A DNA stretch of 7,048 bases, from the NCBI GenBank assembly GCA_046598525.1, contig JBKJIJ010000024.1:1-7048 (forward strand). Reading direction: 5' to 3'. Made by a program: the position numbers and the translations under genes. Positions 1 to 4,903 of this stretch are shown piece by piece; the stretch's first letter is position 1; each line of letters starts with the position of its first letter. This stretch comes from Methylotenera_A sp046598525. GTDB lineage: Bacteria > Pseudomonadota > Gammaproteobacteria > Burkholderiales > Methylophilaceae. Below the pieces are notes generated by a model. It saw only the letters and a list, made by a program, of their open reading frames with translations. It was not told where the DNA came from and did no database searches.

Positions 1-58
1 CTGGCACTTGCTCGCTTTGGTCCGGATGGACGATAAAAACTACTTCATAATGTCGCAT
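1..58 (-). CDS. rpsF: 30S ribosomal protein S6, N-terminal fragment
   Basis: The complement of the first 58 bases encodes 19 codons starting MRHYEVVFIVHPDQSEQVP, the characteristic N-terminus of ribosomal protein S6: the short MRHYE start, then the first beta strand with the HPDQ turn. S6 binds the central domain of 16S rRNA together with S18 in the small subunit platform. The ATG (complement of 56-58) is preceded by an excellent ribosome binding site, AAGGAG (complement of 64-69), six bases upstream. The gene runs off the left edge, so most of it is not visible. In many bacteria rpsF heads an operon with priB or ssb, rpsR and rplI; that cannot be checked here. The assignment from 19 residues is firm because this N-terminus is so distinctive. 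Confidence 0.93.
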   Translation of the reverse strand, partial: MRHYEVVFIVHPDQSEQVP

Positions 59-79
59 GAAATCTCCTTGTGGTTTGCA

Positions 80-105
80 GCCACCCGATATGCTGTCGGT
101 GTGGC
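80..105 (-). promoter_or_regulatory. Hairpin in the rpsF leader, probable S6:S18 autoregulatory element
   Basis: Read on the minus strand, the rpsF leader folds as GCCAC, a single bulged A, CCGA, a 7-base loop CAGCATA, TCGG, GTGGC. That gives nine pairs, all Watson-Crick. It sits between the predicted transcription start (about 118) and the AAGGAG site at 64-69. Many bacterial rpsF mRNAs carry a leader structure that binds the S6:S18 complex, with a conserved CCG that imitates the 16S rRNA site, and this represses translation. The position, the CCGA segment and the stable stem fit that family. I have not run a covariance model, so the identity is inferred from position and the visible motif. 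Confidence 0.65.
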
Positions 106-124
106 AAGGGTTGAAAAGTACGCG

Positions 125-153
125 ATTATAGTCAATAAGGCTTTGTAAATCAA
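125..153 (-). promoter_or_regulatory. sigma70 promoter of rpsF
   Basis: On the minus strand a -35 box TTGATT (complement of 148-153) lies exactly 17 bases from a perfect -10 box TATAAT (complement of 125-130). Transcription would start near 118, giving a 5' leader of about 60 bases that contains the hairpin at 80-105. The consensus -10, ideal spacing and position upstream of a ribosomal protein gene make this a strong call. Confidence 0.8.
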
Positions 154-162
154 TCTGATTGA
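150..162. promoter_or_regulatory. Perfect 6-bp inverted repeat over the rpsF -35 box, possible operator
   Basis: TCAATC-T-GATTGA is a perfect dyad with a one-base centre. It overlaps the rpsF -35 element and lies 85 bases upstream of the alternative oxidase start, between the two divergent genes. It resembles a small operator in shape, but it does not match the FNR (TTGAT-N4-ATCAA) spacing or any site I can name. Which of the two genes it might control is unknown. Confidence 0.3.
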
Positions 163-246
163 ACGAATAAGTGAGATAAATCAAAGTAATTGCAACAATT
201 GCGCAAAATACATGCCTTAATAGTAGCTTGTTTAAAGGATTCAACC

Positions 247-873
247 ATGTCAGCCAACGATGTTTCAACACTAAACTTAGATCAACACCAACAGCCAGTT
301 GGTTTTTCTGATAATTTTGCCTATAGCTTTACCAAAGCCATGCGGTTTTTTGCCGATACCTTTTTTAGTGGCCGCTATGGCCACCGTGCGGTTGTGCTAG
401 AAACCATTGCTGGCGTACCTGGCATGGTAGGCGGCACCTTACAACACTTGCATTCGTTAAGGCGCATGAAAACTGACAACGGCTGGATACGCACATTATT
501 AGATGAAGCCGAAAATGAGCGCATGCATTTAATGACATTTATTGAAATCGCCAAACCCAGCACGTTTGAACGTTTGCTTATCTTAATTGCGCAAGGCGTT
601 TTTTATAACTGCTTCTTTTTATTGTATTTAATATCGCCTAAAACCGCGCACCGTGTGGTGGGTTATTTTGAAGAAGAAGCGGTTTATAGCTATACCGAAT
701 ATTTAGCAGGCGTGGATAGCGGCAAATATGAAAATGTGCCCGCACCGCAATTAGCCATTGATTACTGGCATTTACAGGCTGATGCTACCTTGCGCGATGT
801 GATATTAGTCGTGCGAGCCGATGAAGCCGGGCATCGCGATGTAAATCATGACTTTGCCAATCAATTAAGCTGA
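247..873 (+). CDS. aox: Alternative oxidase (cyanide-insensitive ubiquinol oxidase)
   Basis: This 208-residue protein has the full diiron signature of alternative oxidase, a membrane-associated enzyme that oxidises ubiquinol and reduces oxygen to water without pumping protons. By homology the ligands are E52 (LETIAGVPGM block), E91 and H94 (DEAENERMH), E142 (first of EEE in FEEEAVYSYTEYL), and E193 and H196 (RADEAGHRDVNH). The conserved active-site tyrosine is Y149. Hydrophobic helices around 46-66 and 108-130 fit the monotopic membrane face. The length is typical of bacterial forms, which lack the plant regulatory N-terminus. I chose ATG 247 because AAAGGA lies six bases upstream and the protein then begins MSANDVSTL. 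An upstream in-frame TTG at 190 would add 19 residues unlike the family. The gene diverges from rpsF and overlaps the SemiSWEET gene tail to tail. Its own promoter is not obvious. Known roles are respiration under nitric oxide, sulfide or cyanide, or overflow of excess reductant; which applies here is unknown. Confidence 0.93.
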   Translation: MSANDVSTLNLDQHQQPVGFSDNFAYSFTKAMRFFADTFFSGRYGHRAVVLETIAGVPGMVGGTLQHLHSLRRMKTDNGWIRTLLDEAENERMHLMTFIEIAKPSTFERLLILIAQGVFYNCFFLLYLISPKTAHRVVGYFEEEAVYSYTEYLAGVDSGKYENVPAPQLAIDYWHLQADATLRDVILVVRADEAGHRDVNHDFANQLS

Positions 874-1160
874 TTCTTTAGGTGATTTTTTATTGCTTTA
901 ATTTGCTTAATTTTTAACACCAAAATCATCGTCGATAAACAAACCGTAATGGCGTTAGCGATAATAATCGGCCAATCATGCTGCAATAAACCATAAATCA
1001 ACCACAGCGCAACGCCAATGGTAAACGTTGTATACATGGGCAATGAAATGCCCGATAAATCGCGTGTTTTATAAGAATGCAGCGCTTGCGGCACAAAAGC
1101 AACCGTAGTAAACACCGCTGCAATACTGCCAACTATTGGCGTGATATCTGAAATTATCAT
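861..1160 (-). CDS. SemiSWEET sugar transporter (PQ-loop, MtN3 family)
   Basis: A 99-residue protein with three predicted membrane helices (about 6-27, 39-60 and 64-83), the size of bacterial SemiSWEETs, which work as homodimers to move sugars passively across the inner membrane. Visible family marks are the PQ motif in helix 1 (FVPQ, P24-Q25), the YKTRDLSGISLPMY linker (Y30 to Y43), W53, and N69. W53 and N69 are 16 residues apart, the same spacing as the sugar-binding Trp and Asn of characterised SemiSWEETs. The tail is basic and probably cytoplasmic. The start is ATG at 1158-1160, but the ribosome binding site is weak (only AAAG about nine bases upstream), suggesting low expression. Its last 13 bases overlap the convergent oxidase gene. 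The substrate cannot be read from sequence; sucrose, glucose or another small molecule are all possible. Confidence 0.9.
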   Translation of the reverse strand: MIISDITPIVGSIAAVFTTVAFVPQALHSYKTRDLSGISLPMYTTFTIGVALWLIYGLLQHDWPIIIANAITVCLSTMILVLKIKQIKAIKNHLKNQLN

Positions 1161-1247
1161 GATAAATTACTTTAATTATTTATTTTAACTAATTGATTTT
1201 ATTTAAATATTTTTAAAATCTCTTATTAAGCCTATCACTTACAACCA

Positions 1248-1320
1248 CGTCATCCTCGCGAAAGCGGGGATCCATCTAACTAGTTAATTAAAATGGATTC
1301 CCGCTTTCGCGGGAATGACG
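1248..1320. repeat. 73-bp double-hairpin palindromic repeat, dRS3-like
   Basis: Two 28-base arms (1248-1275 and 1293-1320) are inverted copies with 25 of 28 matches, separated by a 17-base AT-rich loop. They begin CGTCAT and end ATGACG. Each arm is also a hairpin of its own: the left closes a GAAA loop with seven pairs (one G-U), the right closes TTTC with seven perfect pairs. The core at 1297-1316 matches the form ATTCCC-N8-GGGAAT, which is that of the Neisseria dRS3 repeat. Such GTCATTCCCGCGAAAGCGGG elements are scattered between genes in many proteobacteria. No target duplication is visible at the ends. There is no U-run, so it is not a standard terminator, although it lies downstream of uvrB and could still impede transcription or stabilise the 3' end. 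Confidence 0.85.
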
Positions 1321-1346
1321 AAATATTATATTTGTAAATTTAGCTG

Positions 1347-1397
1347 AAGTTCGAAGGCGCATAAAGTTCGAAAGTGCAAAAAATTCGCCGGTGCACA
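1347..1397. repeat. Three imperfect 17-bp tandem units
   Basis: Three adjacent 17-base units start at 1347, 1364 and 1381: AAGTTCGAAGGCGCATA, AAGTTCGAAAGTGCAAA and AAATTCGCCGGTGCACA. They share AA-TTCG followed by G-GCA at fixed positions. A fourth, badly decayed unit may follow at 1398-1414. The array lies 33 bases downstream of the uvrB stop codon, in non-coding DNA. Its role is unknown; it could be slippage-derived or the remnant of a larger repeat associated with the palindrome at 1248-1320. Confidence 0.6.
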
Positions 1398-1430
1398 AAG
1401 CTAGGCAATTCATCAGGTCAATAAAATTAA

Positions 1431-3464
1431 CTAAGCCAAATCCGGCATCTCCGCGCCAAACACTTTTATTTTTAGTTTTTTCAACTGATCCCTAAACTCA
1501 CCCGCTTTTTCAAATTCCAAATTCTTCGCCGCATCGTGCATGCATTTTTCCAAACGCTTCATTTCTTTTGCTAATTGTTTTTCACTTAAGCTTTCATAAT
1601 TGGCTTGGTCTTGCGCTGCTTTGCGCTCACGTAGCGCTTCGTCTTTATCATAAACACCATCAATCATGTCTTTGATGCTCTTGCTAATACCTTTTGGCAC
1701 AATGCCATTTGCCGTGTTAAAAGCAATCTGCACGCCGCGCCTACGCTCGGTTTCATCCATAGCTGCTTTCATGCTGCGGGTGATTTTATTGGCATAAAAA
1801 ATCACTTTGCCGTTTAAATTTCGCGCCGCCCTGCCAGATGTTTGAATCAAGCTGCGTTCACTGCGTAAAAAGCCTTCTTTATCGGCATCCAGCACCGCTA
1901 CCAATGAAACTTCTGGAATATCCAAGCCTTCGCGTAGCAAGTTAATGCCGACCAGCACATCAAATTCGCCCAAGCGCAAATCGCGGATAATTTCAACACG
2001 CTCAACGGTATCAATATCACTGTGTAAGTAACGCACTTTTACACCATGCTCGTTTAGATAATCGGTTAAATCTTCTGCCATGCGTTTGGTTAAGGTGGTT
2101 GCCAACACGCGCTCACCCACAGCTACGCGCAGCTTAATTTCGCCTAATAAATCATCCACTTGTGTATCGGCTGGCTTTACCACAATTTGCGGGTCAATCA
2201 AGCCAGTGGGTCGCGCAATCATTTCTACTACTTGTTGCTGATGATTCTTTTCATAATCGGCAGGCGTGGCGGATACAAACACGCATTGGCGCATAATGCG
2301 CTCAAATTCTTCAAATTTAAGCGGCCTATTATCCATGGCCGATGGCAAGCGCCAGCCATAATCCACCAAATTGGTTTTGCGCGATCTGTCGCCTAAAAAC
2401 ATACCACCCACTTGCGGCACGGTTACATGGCTTTCATCAATAATCATCAACGCGTCATCGGGTAGATAATCAATCAATGTTGGCGGCGGATCACCAGGAT
2501 TGCGGCCGGATAAATGGCGCGAATAGTTTTCGATGCCTTTACAAAAGCCAATTTCATTGAGCATTTCTAAATCAAATCGCGTGCGCTGCTCAATGCGCTG
2601 CGCTTCTACCAGTTTGCCTTCTTTAATGTAAAAAGCCACGCGGTCGACCAGCTCTTTTTTAATTTTTTCCATCGCCTTAACGGTTGTTTCGCGCGGAGTT
2701 ACGTAATGACTTGAAGGATAAATGGTAAACCGTTGAATTTTATTAAATATTTGTCCTGTTAATGGGTCAAATAAAGTAATGGTTTCAATCTCATCATCAA
2801 ATAAACTTACTCTAACTGCTGTCTCATTATTTTCGGCAGGGAAGATATCAATCACATCACCACGCACTCTAAAACAGCCACGGCTAAAATCAAAGTCGTT
2901 GCGGTCGTACTGCATACCGATTAACCGGTCAATCGCATCGCGTTGACTTAGCTTTTCGCCCTGCTTTAAGTGCAACACCATACCGTGATAATCGCTTGGG
3001 TCGCCAATGCCGTAGATTGCTGAAACAGTGGCAACAATAATGCTGTCTTCGCGCTCTAATAAGGCCTTGGTGGCAGAAAGGCGCATCTGCTCAATATGCT
3101 CATTAATACTGGAATCTTTTTCAATAAACAAATCGCGCGATGGTACATAGGCTTCTGGCTGATAGTAATCGTAATAGCTAACAAAATATTCAACCGAATT
3201 ATTAGGGAAAAATTCGCGAAACTCGCTATATAACTGCGCGGCAAGTGTTTTGTTTGGCGCCATCACAATGGCTGGCTTGCCTGTGCGCGCAATTACATTG
3301 GCAATGGTAAATGTTTTGCCAGAGCCTGTTACCCCAAGCAAAGTTTGAAACTTTAGGCCATCGTTAATACCTTGCGTTAATTTATCAATGGCTTGCGGCT
3401 GATCGCCGGCCGGCGGAAAAGGTTGAAATAACTGATATTTACTATTGGGGAATGTGACGAACAC
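1431..3464 (-). CDS. uvrB: UvrABC system protein B (excinuclease subunit)
   Basis: A complete 677-residue UvrB, the usual length. In nucleotide excision repair UvrA loads it at a lesion; it verifies the damage with its beta-hairpin and recruits UvrC for incision, then UvrD. Visible marks: N-terminal FQPFPPAGDQPQAI (about 13-26), Walker A GVTGSGKT (44-51), damage-probing hairpin YYDYYQPEAYVP (97-108), Walker B with DESH (343-346), helicase motifs VSATP (397-401), GINLLREGLDIPE (506-518) and QTSGRAARN (541-549), and a C-terminal UVR domain (about 633-668) that contacts UvrC. Nothing is missing or broken. The start is GTG at 3462-3464, giving MFVTFPNSKY, which aligns with the usual MI-x-TFPNSPY start; the ribosome binding site is poor (AGG eleven bases upstream). 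I find no CTGT-N8-ACAG LexA box in the upstream 220 bases, so SOS control is not evident. It diverges from the protease gene. Confidence 0.98.
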   Translation of the reverse strand: MFVTFPNSKYQLFQPFPPAGDQPQAIDKLTQGINDGLKFQTLLGVTGSGKTFTIANVIARTGKPAIVMAPNKTLAAQLYSEFREFFPNNSVEYFVSYYDYYQPEAYVPSRDLFIEKDSSINEHIEQMRLSATKALLEREDSIIVATVSAIYGIGDPSDYHGMVLHLKQGEKLSQRDAIDRLIGMQYDRNDFDFSRGCFRVRGDVIDIFPAENNETAVRVSLFDDEIETITLFDPLTGQIFNKIQRFTIYPSSHYVTPRETTVKAMEKIKKELVDRVAFYIKEGKLVEAQRIEQRTRFDLEMLNEIGFCKGIENYSRHLSGRNPGDPPPTLIDYLPDDALMIIDESHVTVPQVGGMFLGDRSRKTNLVDYGWRLPSAMDNRPLKFEEFERIMRQCVFVSATPADYEKNHQQQVVEMIARPTGLIDPQIVVKPADTQVDDLLGEIKLRVAVGERVLATTLTKRMAEDLTDYLNEHGVKVRYLHSDIDTVERVEIIRDLRLGEFDVLVGINLLREGLDIPEVSLVAVLDADKEGFLRSERSLIQTSGRAARNLNGKVIFYANKITRSMKAAMDETERRRGVQIAFNTANGIVPKGISKSIKDMIDGVYDKDEALRERKAAQDQANYESLSEKQLAKEMKRLEKCMHDAAKNLEFEKAGEFRDQLKKLKIKVFGAEMPDLA

Positions 3465-3636
3465 GCAGTTTTGCCTAAGCTTAATATAAAAAGTTTGAAT
3501 TCAATTTTAGCAGTTTTGCATCTAAATGCATTTTTTTTGATTACAAGCTAGTAGGATAAGTTTTATCTTAAAGCGATTTAATTAAGTTTACGAACTAATG
3601 TTTACTGTTTGAAGTCATTACATAACAATAAAATCG

Positions 3637-3666
3637 TTGATGCACATTAATCGCGATTCATATAAA
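3637..3666 (+). promoter_or_regulatory. Candidate sigma70 promoter of the serine protease gene
   Basis: A -35-like TTGATG (3637-3642) and a -10 TATAAA (3661-3666) are 18 bases apart, and transcription would start near 3673, 14 bases before the ATG at 3687. The match is fair, four and five of six. The spacer carries the 10-bp palindrome described separately. Confidence 0.45.
3649..3658. promoter_or_regulatory. 10-bp perfect palindrome AATCGCGATT, possible operator
   Basis: AATCGCGATT is its own reverse complement and lies wholly within the spacer between the candidate -35 and -10 boxes of the protease gene. A repressor bound there would block the promoter. A looser AATCG at 3632-3636 lies just upstream and also pairs with the CGATT half. 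I cannot name a regulator that recognises it. Confidence 0.35.
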
Positions 3667-3686
3667 TCTTAATATTGGGGATTTTC

Positions 3687-4706
3687 ATGCGTATTTTAGT
3701 ATTAATAACGGCACTTTTTGCCGCTAGTTCATCTGCTTTTGCTTTTGCTTTTGAAACAGCCAAAATGATGGAAGCTTTTCACAGCGTAGTAATGATACGC
3801 GGCTACAACGCCACAGGCGGCCTGGCTTATGGCTCTGGTGTTGTGGTGGGTGAAAATAAAGTGCTGACCAACTGCCATGTTTTACGCGCCACAAAACAGC
3901 CATGGGTATCGCGTGGTGAAGATACGTATTCGATTACCTCTGTCAAAGTAGATGCTTGGCACGATTTATGTTTGGTTTCTACTTTCTCAATGCCGTTTAA
4001 AGCCATTTCAATCGGCAAAAGCACAGACCTTAAACGTGGCCAAGAATTAGCTGCTATAGGCCACTCTAACGGTGTGCCTGCCCCACTTACATCAAGCGGC
4101 AACGTTAAAGCGTTATTTGATTCAGACAAAGGTAAAATTATACGCAGCACAGCAAAATTTATGATGGGCGCCAGCGGTAGCGGCTTGTTTGATATGCAAG
4201 GCCGTTTAGTTGGCATTAACACCTTCAAAACAGCGGGTTTGGGCGGCAGCATTCATTACGCCTTGCCAATTGAATGGCTAGAAAAGTTAGAACAAGAGCC
4301 TGAAACAACGGTGTTCCCGGTAACGGGTAAAGCGCTGTGGGAAGAAGATGAAGATAAAAAACCGTTCTACATGCAAGCAGCAGTGCCAGAATCGCGTCAA
4401 GATTGGCCAAAACTTACCGACGTTGCAACAAAATGGACCCAAGCAGAACCCAATAACACTGAAGCTTGGTATGCGCTGGGTTTGGCTTATGAAAATTTAG
4501 CCAAATCCGATTTAGCGTTGCAAGCCTATCAACAGTCTGCAAATTTAGATAAGGGAAATTTTGAAGCGCTAGTGCGCGTGGGCACGATTGCTAAAAATAA
4601 AGGCGATGCCGCTGAGATGCACCGTGTGCAAGTGGCTTTAACCGATATTGATAAAGAGCTTGGAGCGGAATACTCACAAATGATGGGTTGTGCTAATGGA
4701 TGTTAA
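3687..4706 (+). CDS. Exported trypsin-like serine protease with C-terminal TPR region
   Basis: This 339-residue protein begins with a Sec signal peptide (basic R2, hydrophobic 3-13, AFA cleavage sites near residues 19 or 21), so it should act in the periplasm or outside the cell. Residues about 30-200 form a chymotrypsin-fold protease domain with a full triad: H64 in LTNCHV, D93 in WHDLCLV and S163 in GASGSGLFD; the oxyanion glycine and the GINTF strand follow. It lacks a PDZ domain, so it is not DegP/DegQ. Residues about 240-325 form helical TPR-type repeats, clearest at 257-290 (NTEAWYALGLAYENLAKSDLALQAYQQSANLD), joined by an acidic linker (219-223). C63 and C95 flank the active site, and the tail ends CANGC (C335, C339). 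ATG 3687 was chosen over TTG 3675: it directly starts the signal peptide and has GGGGA five bases upstream. It is a single gene closed by a terminator. The substrate is unknown; the TPRs suggest a protein partner. Confidence 0.85.
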   Translation: MRILVLITALFAASSSAFAFAFETAKMMEAFHSVVMIRGYNATGGLAYGSGVVVGENKVLTNCHVLRATKQPWVSRGEDTYSITSVKVDAWHDLCLVSTFSMPFKAISIGKSTDLKRGQELAAIGHSNGVPAPLTSSGNVKALFDSDKGKIIRSTAKFMMGASGSGLFDMQGRLVGINTFKTAGLGGSIHYALPIEWLEKLEQEPETTVFPVTGKALWEEDEDKKPFYMQAAVPESRQDWPKLTDVATKWTQAEPNNTEAWYALGLAYENLAKSDLALQAYQQSANLDKGNFEALVRVGTIAKNKGDAAEMHRVQVALTDIDKELGAEYSQMMGCANGC

Positions 4707-4772
4707 CGTTGACCGTTAATGGTAGATGCTAATTTGCGCTGATATTAGCTAAAAAATCGTGCTTAATTCTAT

Positions 4773-4805
4773 AAGAGACCGCAAGCTGCGGTCTCTTTTT
4801 GTTTT
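4773..4805 (+). terminator. Strong intrinsic terminator after the protease gene
   Basis: An 11-pair perfect stem (4773-4783 with 4787-4797, core AGAGACCGCA) closes a three-base loop AGC and runs into a T-rich tract through 4805. It lies about 67 bases after the protease stop and separates that gene from the aminotransferase. Two weaker dyads precede it: TTAACG/CGTTAA over the stop codon (4703-4719) and GCTAAT/ATTAGC (4728-4749). Confidence 0.92.
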
Positions 4806-4825
4806 TAATCGCTTAAATGTGATGA

Positions 4826-4854
4826 TTCCTTAAAACTATTTTTGTGCGTAAAAT
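4826..4854 (+). promoter_or_regulatory. Weak candidate promoter of the aminotransferase gene
   Basis: TAAAAT at 4849-4854 is a good -10 match, but the sequence 17 bases upstream (TTCCTT, 4826-4831) is a poor -35. A TG at 4845-4846 lies just upstream of the -10 but one base out of the extended -10 register. It would leave a leader of about 43 bases before the TTG start. Confidence 0.3.
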
Positions 4855-4903
4855 AGCGTTTATTCAATTGATTACAAATAATAAGTATTAAGGAAAGTGC
4901 ATT

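Noticed and set aside
190..206. TTGC-N9-GCAA dyad upstream of the oxidase as an operator
   Set aside because: Only four pairs match and the interior does not pair; too weak to claim in AT-rich DNA.
190..246. TTG at 190 as the start of the alternative oxidase, adding 19 residues
   Set aside because: ATG 247 has AAAGGA at good distance; the extra residues do not resemble the family N-terminus and TTG 190 has no ribosome binding site.
1248..1320. Intrinsic terminator for uvrB
   Set aside because: The hairpins are strong, but no U-run follows on the minus strand and the element lies 110 bases past the stop codon; a dispersed repeat explains it better.
1248..1397. CRISPR array
   Set aside because: The palindrome has only two inverted arms and the 17-bp units are contiguous without spacers; no cas genes are present.
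2160..2396. 78-codon open frame on the plus strand inside uvrB
   Set aside because: It is a shadow of conserved UvrB coding sequence, without ribosome binding site or recognisable product.
3601..3625. LexA (SOS) box at CTGT near 3605
   Set aside because: After CTGT and eight bases the sequence reads ATTA rather than ACAG, so only one half-site is present.
3675..3686. TTG at 3675 as the start of the serine protease
   Set aside because: It would place four residues before a standard signal peptide, and its TTGGGGA contains the likely ribosome binding site for ATG 3687.
3827..4252. 141-codon open frame on the minus strand inside the protease gene
   Set aside because: It is antisense to a well-supported domain with an intact catalytic triad, and its translation shows no recognisable family or start signals.
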